Source: an uncultured bacterium
GTDB taxonomy: Bacteria > Planctomycetota > Phycisphaerae > Phycisphaerales > SM1A02
DNA length: 64,000 nucleotides
Reading direction: 5' to 3'
Assembly (NCBI GenBank): GCA_903831295.1
Contig: CAIKXA010000061.1
Location: forward strand, 1-64,000
Shown here: piece after piece, positions 17,484 through 25,839 of the stretch
Position numbering within the stretch: position 1 is the first letter of the stretch
How the letters are laid out: the number at the start of each line of letters is the position of its first letter
Program-made: the position numbers and the translations under genes
Notes under the pieces: model-generated
What the model was told of the DNA's origin: nothing
The model's database searches: none
The model's input: only the letters and a program-made list of their open reading frames with translations

Positions 17484-20400
17484 ATGGATACTGGCGCACT
17501 TGATTCCACGGATCCACCAGACCCATCGCCGCAAGCGAATGAGTCGGACTTGCCAACAATTGTGGGCTTGAACGCGCGCTCGGGACAGAAAAATCCTTTG
17601 GAACTTCTGGGTGAATTGGCCAAGGCTTCAAGTGTTTCACCGATGCCCGAGCCAATGCCTGAAACAATTGGGCGCTACCGTGTAGAGCGGTTGCTTGGTG
17701 TGGGAAGTTTTGGGCGTGTGTATTTAGCCCATGATGATCAACTCATGCGCGACGTTGCGATCAAGGTTCCGCGCAACACCTTGGTTATGGATCCAGCGAG
17801 CATGGAAGAATTTTTGCACGAGGCGCGCGCCGCCGCCAAGCTGAATCATCCAAATATTGTTCCTGTGTTTGATGTTGGCAGCAGTGACAGTTGCCCGTGT
17901 TTTGTGGTTTCGAAATTTATCGAAGGGTTTGATTTGGAAGTCCGAATTCAAACTCAGACGCTTTCGATGATGAAGAGCGTGGAGATTGTGGCGACGGTGG
18001 CGGAGGCGTTGCATTACGCGCACAAGCAAGGAATGGTGCATCGAGACATCAAGCCTGGAAATGTATTGATTGACAATGAAGATGATCGGCCCATGATTGC
18101 CGACTTTGGTTTGGTATTGCGCGAGCAAGATCTGGGCACAGGCGCCAGGCTTGCGGGTACGCCTTCGTATATGTCGCCGGAACAGGCGCGCGGCGAGGCG
18201 CACCGCGTTGATGGTCGCGCCGACATTTTTAGTTTGGGTGTTGTGATGTACGTGTTGCTGACAGGACGTCGTCCATTTACTGGAACAACACAAGAGGAAG
18301 TTCTTGAACAGGTTCGCAACCTAGATCCGCGGCCGATGCGATCGATTGATGAAAATATTTCCAAAGAGCTTGAGCGAATTTGCTCGAAAGCAATGTCCAA
18401 ACGCGCGGCGGATCGATATTCGGTGGCCAATGACATGGCCAATGATTTGCGGGCGTATTTGGCTGATTCTCAGGCAAAATCGGGCGCTTTGACGAATGCG
18501 GGCAACGAGGCAACGCCACCGTCACTGGAATTATTGACGGAATCCAAGACCGTGGCGTCGACAGGAACCCAACCCAAAAACAGCGCTGCGAATCAGATTG
18601 TGCCCAAAGGCTTGCGGTCATTCGACGCATCGGACAGTGAATTTTTTCTGGACTTGTTGCCTGGTCCCCACGGACGCGATGGACTTCCGGAAAGTATTCG
18701 CTTCTGGAAGTCACGCATTGAAACGCGAAATCCCGATGAGGGCTTCGCGGTTGGAATGATTTACGGGCCATCGGGTTGCGGCAAAACATCGTTGGTGAAG
18801 GCGGGACTTCTGCCGCGCATTGATCCATCGGTGAAGGTGATTTATGTAGAGACATCATCCGACAAGACTGAAACCACATTGCTGAAGATGCTGCAACGGC
18901 GATTTCCAGAATTATCGCAAACGCTTTCACTTGCGGACTCGCTCAACGCGATTCGCCAAGGCAAGGCGCAGCGTGGCGATGAGAAGGTTTTGCTGGTGCT
19001 TGATCAATTTGAGCAATGGCTGCACGGCAATGGCGCAAAAAATGACACGGAATTGGTTCAAGCGTTGCGTCAATGCGATGGCTCGCGCTTGCAGGCGATC
19101 ATTATGGTGCGCGACGATTTTTGGATGGCGGCCACGCGCTTTATGCGCGAGTTGGAAATTCCAATTTTGGATGGAGTGAATTCCGCCGCGGTGGATTTGT
19201 TTCCTTTGCGACACGCTCAACGCGTATTGACTGCCTTTGGGCGCGCGTATGGAGAATTGCCGGCGACTGGCGAACTTTCAAAGCCGCAGCAGAAATTTAT
19301 CGAAGACGTAGTGGCTGGTTTGGCGCAAGATGGCAAGGTAATTTCGGTGCGCTTAACGCTGTTTGCGGAGATGTTTAAAGGGAAACGGTGGGATTCAAAT
19401 ACGCTGCGCGATATTGGTGGAACAGAGGGTGTTGGCGCGGCATTTTTGGAGGAAAATTTCAGCGAACGTTCAGCGCTGCCAGCGCGTCGGGCGCAACGTG
19501 TTGCCGCGCAAGCCGTGCTGCGCGCGCTGTTGCCGGAATCTGGAGTTGATATTAAAGGCCACATGCGTTCACGCATGCAGTTGCAGTTGGTGGCGGGTGA
19601 TGAAAACAAGCCGCGCGACTTTGAGGAGCTGATTCAAATACTTGATCGCGAGTTGCGCTTGATCACGCCGGTGGATTTGGCAATCACAAGTGATGGCAAA
19701 GCAACGGTCGCTACCTCGGATGGGTACTACCAACTCGCGCATGATTATTTAGTTTCCTCTCTGCGCGATTGGCTAACGAGCAAGCAGAAAGAAACCGCCA
19801 AAGGGCGCGCGAGGTTGTTATTGATTGAGCAGGCGAACAACTGGCAACAACGGCAAGATCAACGACAACTTCCCTCGCGATTTCAATGGCTACAAATTCG
19901 GCTGCAAACTTCGCGCTCAACTTGGACGCAATCACAACGCCTCATGATGCGAACTGCTGGAAAGAAATACGCGGTGCGATTTGCAATCAATATGGTGTTG
20001 CTCATCGCATTGGTATACGGTTCACGTGAGTTCTATTTACATACACGCGCGCAAACGCTTATGGAAAAATTAAGCACCGCCAAAATAGATGAAGTGCCGA
20101 AAATCTTGGGCGAAATGGCGGATTATCAAAAATGGCTCAGCTTGTCACTTGCTGAAAAATTAAATTTGGCGCAGATCGAAGGCAAGAAAAGCAAGCAGAT
20201 GTTGTATCAGTTGGCGTTGCTCCCGTCTGATTCTTCGCATGCGACCGAACTTTGCGACGTGATGTTGCGCGCCGATCCCGGCGAGTTTGAGGTGATTCGC
20301 GACGCGCTGGTGGAAACCCAAGAGCGGCACGTAGATAAGCTTTGGAAAGTTCTTGGATCGCAAGCCGCTACTAAACACAGCGAACGCTTGCGTGCGGCGG

Positions 20401-22058
20401 CGGCGCTTGCCAAATATGCGCCGCATGATCCGCGCTGGAATGAAATGAACACAGTTGTTGTGAGTGACCTTGTTCAGGAAAATTCCATATTTATTGGCGC
20501 ATGGAGCAAGGCGCTTTATTCTGTGAGGGAGCCGCTTTTGAAACCCCTCGTAGCAGTTTTTAATCAGCACGACAATGATCACTCCAATCAACGAACTGTG
20601 GCGACCAGTTTATTGTTGGATTTTTCCGCGGACAACGTGCCTGTGTTGTTCGACCTGTTGTTGAGCGCGGACAAGGAGCAATTTCATGAAGTGCTTTCGG
20701 TTTTGATGCCGCATAAGGAAAAAGTAATTCAACTTCTTTTGGACAAACTCGATGTGCAATCGCCACCCAACGCGCTTGCTGCGCAAAGAGACGAGCGAGC
20801 CAAGCAACAAGCCAGCGCCGCGGTGGCGCTTGTGCAACTTGATTACGCGGCCAAGATTTGGCCTCTCTTAAAGCACTCGCAGGATCCAAGTTTGCGCAGT
20901 TACATTATTGACCGTTTGGCTAGTTTTGGCGTGGATCCAGCCCTTCTTGTTGCGCAGGAGGCCGTGGCGAAAGATGTCTCCATTCATTGCGCGATTTTGT
21001 TGGCGCTGGGTGAATATCCACTTGAGCAAATTCCAGCGGACTTGCGTGAAGCCGTGACGAAGCGCGCGAAAGATATTTTTCAGACTGATCCAGATGCTGG
21101 GTTGCATGCCAGCGCACAGTGGTTGTTGCAACAGTGGGGCGAAAAGAAATGGCTGGACACCACTCGCGCCGTCATGCGCGACAATCCGCAAACGCAGGCG
21201 CAGAGAATTGCGACATTAAAATTAGCGTCTGAATCCAGCAAAGATGCGGCGAATATTTTCGCGCCGCGCTGGATTATGAACACGCAAGGTCAAACCGAGG
21301 TTGTGATCTTTGGTCCCGTTCAATTCATGATGGGTTCCAGCGAAAAAGTCGGTGGCACTTCTGCCGAGACTCAACATCCAGTGAAAATTTCCCATTCATT
21401 TGTGATGGGCGCCATGGAAATCACGCTGGCGGAATATCGCCGTATGAGTCCCGATTATTTAAATGATCCGAATGAGAAAGGATGGAATGTGAGATCGGGA
21501 GATATTCCAGTGGTGGCTTTGAATTGGTTTATGGCGGCTCGATATTGCAATTGGTTGAGTCAACAAGAGGGGATTGCCAAGGACCAGTGGTGTTTTGAAA
21601 TTGGCAATAATGAAAATGATGTGCAAATCAAACCCAACTATCAGAATCTCAAGGGCTATCGATTGCCCACGGAAGCTGAAATGGAGTTTGCGGTTCGCGC
21701 CAACTCAGCGACCGATTATTATTTTGGAGACGCGCCCGAATTGCTGGGAAAATACGCTTGGTATCAAGCCAATTCACAAAGCAAAGGATGGCCCGTTGGA
21801 ATGCTGAAACCAAATGACTTTGGTTTATTTGATTCGGCTGGAAATGTTTGGGAGTGGTGCGCTGATTGGTTGGGCCCGTATCCAAGCACACTCGTGGTTG
21901 ATCCACAAGGTCCAGCGACTGGAACCAAGCGGGTGTTGCGCGGCGGTGACGAGTACTACGGTGCCGAGACCGATCTTTGTCGTGCGTGGTGTCGTGGCAG
22001 TCGCACGGCGGATTACCGCGGATTGTTCAGCGGGTTTCGCGTGGCGCGGACTCCGTGA
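17484..22058 (+). CDS. Ser/Thr kinase - STAND-like ATPase - FGE-domain fusion protein
   Basis: A 1524-residue multidomain protein. Residues 64-325 form an active-looking Hanks-type kinase: G-loop GVGSFG, Lys94, HRD 187-189, DFG 207-209 and an SPEQ motif at 231-234. Residues about 385-780 are a STAND-like NTPase with Walker A GPSGCGKTS (428-436) and Walker B LLVLDQFEQW (503-512). A transmembrane segment lies near 831-850, followed by about 400 alpha-helical residues resembling HEAT repeats. Residues about 1265-1524 are an FGE/sulfatase-modifying-factor-like domain ending in GFRVARTP. The topology suggests a cytoplasmic kinase/ATPase and an external C-terminal sensor or ligand domain. The FGE-like end resembles the two downstream proteins but lacks their NNC-codon variable block. 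Confidence 0.9.
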   Translation: MDTGALDSTDPPDPSPQANESDLPTIVGLNARSGQKNPLELLGELAKASSVSPMPEPMPETIGRYRVERLLGVGSFGRVYLAHDDQLMRDVAIKVPRNTLVMDPASMEEFLHEARAAAKLNHPNIVPVFDVGSSDSCPCFVVSKFIEGFDLEVRIQTQTLSMMKSVEIVATVAEALHYAHKQGMVHRDIKPGNVLIDNEDDRPMIADFGLVLREQDLGTGARLAGTPSYMSPEQARGEAHRVDGRADIFSLGVVMYVLLTGRRPFTGTTQEEVLEQVRNLDPRPMRSIDENISKELERICSKAMSKRAADRYSVANDMANDLRAYLADSQAKSGALTNAGNEATPPSLELLTESKTVASTGTQPKNSAANQIVPKGLRSFDASDSEFFLDLLPGPHGRDGLPESIRFWKSRIETRNPDEGFAVGMIYGPSGCGKTSLVKAGLLPRIDPSVKVIYVETSSDKTETTLLKMLQRRFPELSQTLSLADSLNAIRQGKAQRGDEKVLLVLDQFEQWLHGNGAKNDTELVQALRQCDGSRLQAIIMVRDDFWMAATRFMRELEIPILDGVNSAAVDLFPLRHAQRVLTAFGRAYGELPATGELSKPQQKFIEDVVAGLAQDGKVISVRLTLFAEMFKGKRWDSNTLRDIGGTEGVGAAFLEENFSERSALPARRAQRVAAQAVLRALLPESGVDIKGHMRSRMQLQLVAGDENKPRDFEELIQILDRELRLITPVDLAITSDGKATVATSDGYYQLAHDYLVSSLRDWLTSKQKETAKGRARLLLIEQANNWQQRQDQRQLPSRFQWLQIRLQTSRSTWTQSQRLMMRTAGKKYAVRFAINMVLLIALVYGSREFYLHTRAQTLMEKLSTAKIDEVPKILGEMADYQKWLSLSLAEKLNLAQIEGKKSKQMLYQLALLPSDSSHATELCDVMLRADPGEFEVIRDALVETQERHVDKLWKVLGSQAATKHSERLRAAAALAKYAPHDPRWNEMNTVVVSDLVQENSIFIGAWSKALYSVREPLLKPLVAVFNQHDNDHSNQRTVATSLLLDFSADNVPVLFDLLLSADKEQFHEVLSVLMPHKEKVIQLLLDKLDVQSPPNALAAQRDERAKQQASAAVALVQLDYAAKIWPLLKHSQDPSLRSYIIDRLASFGVDPALLVAQEAVAKDVSIHCAILLALGEYPLEQIPADLREAVTKRAKDIFQTDPDAGLHASAQWLLQQWGEKKWLDTTRAVMRDNPQTQAQRIATLKLASESSKDAANIFAPRWIMNTQGQTEVVIFGPVQFMMGSSEKVGGTSAETQHPVKISHSFVMGAMEITLAEYRRMSPDYLNDPNEKGWNVRSGDIPVVALNWFMAARYCNWLSQQEGIAKDQWCFEIGNNENDVQIKPNYQNLKGYRLPTEAEMEFAVRANSATDYYFGDAPELLGKYAWYQANSQSKGWPVGMLKPNDFGLFDSAGNVWEWCADWLGPYPSTLVVDPQGPATGTKRVLRGGDEYYGAETDLCRAWCRGSRTADYRGLFSGFRVARTP

Positions 22059-22145
22059 CGAAAGTTTTTAAGCGAGTGGGGGTCAGGCAATTTGCGCTGC
22101 GTAAATACCGGGCTTTGGCGCTGAGATAACGCATTCTTATATAAG

Positions 22146-22234
22146 AGTGAAACGCTTTGCAGAAAGGGTGGCACTAGGCGCTCCGATAACGCACCTTTGC
22201 AAGACAGTGAAACGCTTTGCAGAAAGGGTGGCAC
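22146..22234 (+). repeat. Tandem left-arm units of the palindromic element (60-bp period)
   Basis: The 29-base block beginning agtgaaacgctttgcag occurs at 22146 and again at 22206, exactly 60 bases apart. The second copy is the left arm of the complete 119-bp element. A weaker trace of the unit end (gctgagataacgcat) precedes the first, so the element appears to have grown by partial tandem duplication. Confidence 0.85.
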
Positions 22235-22325
22235 CAGTCGCTCAGACAACGCACCCCGCGCAAGCGGGGCTTGCGCGGGTGCTAAACTCGCTTGTGGTGC
22301 CACCCTTTCTGCGACGCGGGAATTT
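22207..22325 (+). repeat. 119-bp palindromic element, copy 1
   Basis: Outer arms 22219-22236 and 22295-22312 are perfect 18-bp inverted repeats. Inside is a perfect 11-bp hairpin (22255-22265 with 22269-22279, loop ggg). The same element recurs at 24101 and, inverted, at 26091, always 119 bp. Small open frames across it are by-products of the palindrome. It could be a REP/MITE-like mobile element or a structured RNA. Confidence 0.9.
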
Positions 22326-22524
22326 GGTCTGCGGTTACGCGGTTGCTCAAAGGTCTTAACCACTGCTGAAACGCCCATAAAATTCGCAGAACGCAACAGG
22401 TGCCGGCTTGCGCCTAAATCTCGTGCACCACATTTAATTCATAATTTTTTGCTTGATTTTATGCGTTTAGCCGCTATTTTTGGCAATTCTTATGTCCATA
22501 ATTTCCAAGTATTTGTGCACCACA

Positions 22525-23871
22525 ATGAAATTTTTTTTTAATTTCCAATTCCTAAGCGCCACCACTCGTCTGAACAATATCTTGCGCCTTGCCACGCTGG
22601 CCGCGGCATTCCTTGCGCTGCCAACACACGCGCTTGCGCAATCAAGTTGCCCCGAAGATTTGAACTTTGACCGTGTTGTGAATGGCGCAGACACGATGAT
22701 TGTGATGAATGCGTTTGGAAATTGTCCAGCAAGTCCAGCAAGTTGCCCCGCAGATTTGAACGGTGACCGCGTGGTGAATGTCAACGATGTTTTTATTGTT
22801 TTAGATGCTTACGGAAATTGTCCAGGTCCTGTGACAACTATTACCTCGGTTAGCCCTCCTAATCAACCAACTTCGGGTGGCAGGCCAATTTTTATTACCG
22901 GAACAAACTTCACTAGCACAAGCAGAGTGCAAGTGGGTGGCATCAATGCAACTGGCTTTCAATTTATCAACCACACATACGTAACCGCGATTACGCCCCC
23001 TGGCGCGGTGGGCTTGGCAACTGTGACAGTGACCACAGCGGGCGGTACTGCCACACGTGTGGGTGCCTTCAGATACTTTGATTCATCGTGGTACACGGTT
23101 ATTAATGAATTCCCCACCATCTCCCCAAATGCCACCGTGCGTCAGAATATCATTGCAACTGGATTTCCATGGCACGTGCGTGACAATTCTTCCCAGATTG
23201 AAATGTTGCTGGTTCCCCCTGGAACATTCACAATGGGTTGCAATGCGTTTGACCTTGGTAGATGCCATTCTAATGAGTCTCCCAGACACCAAGTCACGCT
23301 CACCAGAGCGTTCTATTTGGGTAGGTACGAAGTAACGCAGGCGCAGTGGCAAGCCAGGATGGGCAACAATCCAAGCTCATTCAGAGGCAACCCCAACAGA
23401 CCAGTTGAGCAAGTAAGTTGGAATGATATTGTTGGCTTTAGTACCGCAACAGGATTGCGCTTGCCAACTGAAGCGGAGTGGGAGTACTCCTGCCGAGCGG
23501 GAACAACAATGGCGATACACCAGTCGCGGCCACGCCCCAACGGCAGCAACAGCACTGTGTATCTTTATAATATTGCTTGGTTTCTCGGGAATGCTGGTGA
23601 GCGCACCCACGCCGTTGGCGGCAAAGACCCCAATGGGTTTGGATTTTACGACATGTCAGGCAATGTGTATGAGTGGGTCAATGATCGGTTTGGAAGTTAC
23701 TCCGTGGGCGCCGCGACGGACCCAACCGGACCTTCGACAGGTACTCGCCGCGTGCTGCGCGGCGGCGGCTGGGTCAGCAACTCCGACAACTGCCGTTCGT
23801 CGATCCGTGGCCGCAACGATCCCGACTTCCGCTTCAACGGCAACGGCTTCCGTGTCGCGAGGACTCCGTAA
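22525..23871 (+). CDS. Secreted dockerin-IPT-FGE protein, probable DGR variable protein (copy A)
   Basis: A 448-residue secreted protein. Signal peptide 1-39 (THALAQ). Two dockerin/EF-hand calcium loops follow (DLNFDRVVNGAD near 45 and DLNGDRVVNVND near 78), then an IPT/TIG domain (about 104-188) and an FGE-sulfatase/C-type-lectin-like domain (about 225-448) with GTFTMGCN, RLPTEAEWEYSCRAG and MSGNVYEWVNDRFG. The C-terminus RVLRGG...W...CRSS...R...P...GFRVARTP matches FGE-type DGR target proteins, where a lectin-like fold displays variable residues. Only one of the two FGE active-site cysteines seems present (NCRSS), so binding rather than catalysis is likely. Earlier ATGs at 22480 and 22492 exist; 22525 gives the best signal peptide. 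Confidence 0.85.
   Translation: MKFFFNFQFLSATTRLNNILRLATLAAAFLALPTHALAQSSCPEDLNFDRVVNGADTMIVMNAFGNCPASPASCPADLNGDRVVNVNDVFIVLDAYGNCPGPVTTITSVSPPNQPTSGGRPIFITGTNFTSTSRVQVGGINATGFQFINHTYVTAITPPGAVGLATVTVTTAGGTATRVGAFRYFDSSWYTVINEFPTISPNATVRQNIIATGFPWHVRDNSSQIEMLLVPPGTFTMGCNAFDLGRCHSNESPRHQVTLTRAFYLGRYEVTQAQWQARMGNNPSSFRGNPNRPVEQVSWNDIVGFSTATGLRLPTEAEWEYSCRAGTTMAIHQSRPRPNGSNSTVYLYNIAWFLGNAGERTHAVGGKDPNGFGFYDMSGNVYEWVNDRFGSYSVGAATDPTGPSTGTRRVLRGGGWVSNSDNCRSSIRGRNDPDFRFNGNGFRVARTP
23767..23844 (+). other. Probable DGR variable region (VR), copy A
   Basis: These 26 codons encode residues 415-440 of the upstream FGE-type protein. Compared with copy B (25676-25753) there are 22 base differences and no indel. 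They fall in 16 codons: 15 are amino-acid changes at codon positions 1 or 2 of NNC codons, and the other is CGT/CGC. The pattern is that expected from adenine mutagenesis of AAC codons in a template repeat. Invariant codons between them encode W, S, C, R, SS, R, N, D, P and R. Confidence 0.82.
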
Positions 23872-23930
23872 TTCCCTTTACCCTTGCTGAGTCCGCGGTG
23901 TTTTAAACGAATCCGCAGCGTAGCTGCGGG
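23845..23930 (+). other. Probable IMH-like 3' end of VR with GC hairpin, copy A
   Basis: Directly after the variable codons, 86 bases are identical to copy B, covering codons GFRVARTP, the stop and 59 bases of untranslated DNA. They include an inverted repeat with 7-bp stems (23913-23919 and 23923-23929, loop gta). DGR targets carry an initiation-of-mutagenic-homing site at the VR 3' end and, in the Bordetella phage case, a downstream hairpin needed for homing. No T-run follows the hairpin, so it is a poor terminator. Confidence 0.68.
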
Positions 23931-24418
23931 TGAGTCCGCGGAATCAGCTTCTCTTTTACTTTTTCCATTTCACTTGTACCTCTCTCCGCCAAAATTGCGG
24001 AAGTAGGTTTAGGAAAAAGTAAGCCTGGATTTGCGCGTGCGCAACAGGGGAATGGTTGTTCATTGCGGCTTCAGTGTGCAAATTTTAAAAATGCAGGCAA
24101 GTGAAACGCTTTGCAGAAAGGGTGGCACCAGTCGCTCAGACAACGCACCCCACGCAAGCGGGGCTTGCGCGGGTGCTAAACTCGCTTGTGGTGCCACCCT
24201 TTCTGCGACGCGGGAATTTGGGTTGCTTGCGCGGTTGCTCAAACGCTTCAAGTCACCGCTGAAGCGCCCATAAAATCTGCAGAACGCAACAGGTGCCGGC
24301 TTGCGCCCATATCTCGTGCCCCCACATTTAGTTCATAATTTTTTGCTTGCTTTTATGCGTTTAGCCGCTATTTTTAGCAATTCTCATGTCCATCATTCTC
24401 AAGCATTTGTACCCCACA
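23872..24418. other. Spacer between the two FGE-type genes
   Basis: Contains the 3' flank of copy A (to about 24019), about 80 unique bases, palindromic element copy 2 (24101-24219) and the copied leader of gene B. No other gene is supportable. The small frames here lie in the palindrome. Confidence 0.7.
24101..24219 (+). repeat. 119-bp palindromic element, copy 2
   Basis: Same orientation and length as copy 1. Outer arms 24113-24130 and 24189-24206 are perfect 18-bp inverted repeats. The inner stem 24149-24159 with 24163-24173 has one A-C mismatch, an intermediate state between the fully paired stems of copies 1 and 3. Confidence 0.9.
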
Positions 24419-25780
24419 ATGAACAAAAAATTCAATTTCCAATTCGTATGTTTTACAACACGCCTGAACAATATCTTGCGCCTTGCCACGCTGGCCGCGG
24501 CATGCTTTGCGCTGCCAACGCACGCGCTTGCGCAATCAAGTTGCCCCGAAGATTTGAACTTTGACCGCGTAGTGAATGGCGCAGACACGATGATTGTGAT
24601 GAATGCGTTTGGAAATTGTCCAGCAAGTCCAGCAAGTTGCCCCGCAGATTTGAACGGTGACCGCGTGGTGAATATCAACGATGTGTTTATTGTTTTAGAC
24701 GCTTACGGAAATTGTCCAGTTGCTGCGCCAACTATTACCTCGGTCAATCCTCGTATGCCCCAACCAACTTCGGGCGGCATGCCAATTACAATTACTGGAA
24801 CAAACTTCACTGGCGCAAGCGTGATGGTTGGCGGAGTTGCCGCTACACGCGTGCAAGTGAATAGTGCCGGAACATCCTTGACCGCGGTTACGCCATCTGG
24901 CGCGGTGGGCTTGGCGACTGTGACAGTGACCACCGCGGGCGGTACTGCCACACTTGCGGGTGCGTTTAGATACTTTGATTCATCGTGGTACACCGTTCTT
25001 GAGCAAAACCCCAGCGCCGCCGTGGTGCCAAATGCCACCGTGCGCGCGAATATCATTGCAACCGGATTTCCATGGCGCGTGCGCGACATAGGCACAGGAA
25101 TAGAATTGTTGCTGGTTCCCCCTGGAACATTCACAATGGGTTGCAATGCGTTTGACCTTGGTACATGCTCTACTTGGGAGTCTCCCAGACACCAAGTCAC
25201 GCTCACCAGAGCGTTCTATTTGGGTAGGTACGAAGTAACGCAGGCGCAGTGGCAAGCCAGGATGGGCAACAATCCAAGCTATTTCAGCAGGAATAACCCC
25301 AACAGACCAGTTGAGAGAGTAAGTTGGGATAACGTTGCAGGCTTTAACACTGCAACAGGTTTCCGCTTGCCAACCGAAGCGGAGTGGGAGTACTCCTGCC
25401 GCGCGGGAACAACCAGGGCGATACACTACACGTCGAGGCAACACCCCAACGGCAGCAACAGCTCTATTTATGCTTATAATATTGCTTGGTTTGGGGGGAA
25501 TGCTGGTGCTCGTACCCACAACGTTGGCGGCAAAGACCCCAATGGGTTTGGCTTTTACGACATGTCAGGCAATGTGATGGAGTGGTGCAATGATTGGTTT
25601 GGAAGTTACTCCGCGGGCGCCGCGACGGACCCAGCAGGACCTTCGACAGGTACGTCCCGCGTGCTGCGCGGCGGCAGCTGGGGCATCAGCTCCTACTACT
25701 GCCGCTCGTCGGCCCGTTACGACAACGATCCCGCCACCCGCACCGACTACATCGGCTTCCGTGTCGCGAGGACTCCGTAA
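24419..25780 (+). CDS. Secreted dockerin-IPT-FGE protein, probable DGR variable protein (copy B)
   Basis: A 453-residue paralogue of the protein at 22525 with the same order of parts: signal peptide (about residues 1-38, THALAQ), two dockerin EF-hand loops, an IPT/TIG domain (GTNFTGASVMVGGVAATRV), and an FGE/C-type-lectin-like domain ending in GFRVARTP. The signal peptide, dockerin pair and FGE core are nearly unchanged, while the C-terminal block of 26 codons differs at 15 residues. It keeps CRSS and lacks the other FGE active-site cysteine. The ATG at 24419 is chosen for the signal peptide; 24386 is an alternative. Probably a surface-displayed binding protein anchored through dockerin or calcium contacts. 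Confidence 0.85.
   Translation: MNKKFNFQFVCFTTRLNNILRLATLAAACFALPTHALAQSSCPEDLNFDRVVNGADTMIVMNAFGNCPASPASCPADLNGDRVVNINDVFIVLDAYGNCPVAAPTITSVNPRMPQPTSGGMPITITGTNFTGASVMVGGVAATRVQVNSAGTSLTAVTPSGAVGLATVTVTTAGGTATLAGAFRYFDSSWYTVLEQNPSAAVVPNATVRANIIATGFPWRVRDIGTGIELLLVPPGTFTMGCNAFDLGTCSTWESPRHQVTLTRAFYLGRYEVTQAQWQARMGNNPSYFSRNNPNRPVERVSWDNVAGFNTATGFRLPTEAEWEYSCRAGTTRAIHYTSRQHPNGSNSSIYAYNIAWFGGNAGARTHNVGGKDPNGFGFYDMSGNVMEWCNDWFGSYSAGAATDPAGPSTGTSRVLRGGSWGISSYYCRSSARYDNDPATRTDYIGFRVARTP
25676..25753 (+). other. Probable DGR variable region (VR), copy B
   Basis: The counterpart of 23767-23844, with no length change. All fifteen substituted amino-acid codons end in C in both copies (for example AGC, TAC, GCC, GAC, ACC and ATC here), which fits random replacement of template adenines at positions 1 and 2. 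It is embedded in FGE domain residues that would form the exposed face of a lectin-like fold. Confidence 0.82.
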
Positions 25781-25839
25781 TTCCCTTTACCCTTGCTGAG
25801 TCCGCGGTGTTTTAAACGAATCCGCAGCGTAGCTGCGGG
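25754..25839 (+). other. Probable IMH-like 3' end of VR with GC hairpin, copy B
   Basis: Identical over 86 bases to 23845-23930, including the hairpin stems at 25822-25828 and 25832-25838. Perfect conservation here, next to 22 changes in 78 bases, is the asymmetry expected of a DGR target. Confidence 0.68.

Larger units (their letters stand above)
22207..24019 (+). repeat. Direct duplication, copy A (about 1.81 kb)
   Basis: This stretch (palindromic element, 5' leader, FGE-type gene and about 145 bases of 3' flank) is homologous to 24101-25928. The offset is 1894 at the left end and 1909 at the right, the 15-base difference being a net in-frame indel within the gene. The 200 bases between the element and the ATG at 22525 are also conserved, so promoter and leader were copied along with the gene. 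Confidence 0.9.

Noticed and set aside
21900-22058. The FGE-like end of the kinase fusion as a third DGR variable region
   Set aside because: It shares the terminal GFRVARTP, but its codons before that are mixed (GAG, TTT, CGT, GCG) rather than NNC, and the 86-base conserved 3' segment with its hairpin is missing. It looks like an ordinary FGE-like domain.
22147-22359. Small open frames across the palindromic elements (also 24031-24273 and 26041-26355)
   Set aside because: They are open because the palindrome lacks stop codons in several frames. They have no ribosome-binding site and the same peptides appear on both strands.
23900-23932. Hairpin after copy A as an ordinary Rho-independent terminator
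   Set aside because: No T-run follows it on the plus strand, and it is identical in copy B within an unusually conserved 86-base segment; a DGR-related role explains this better.
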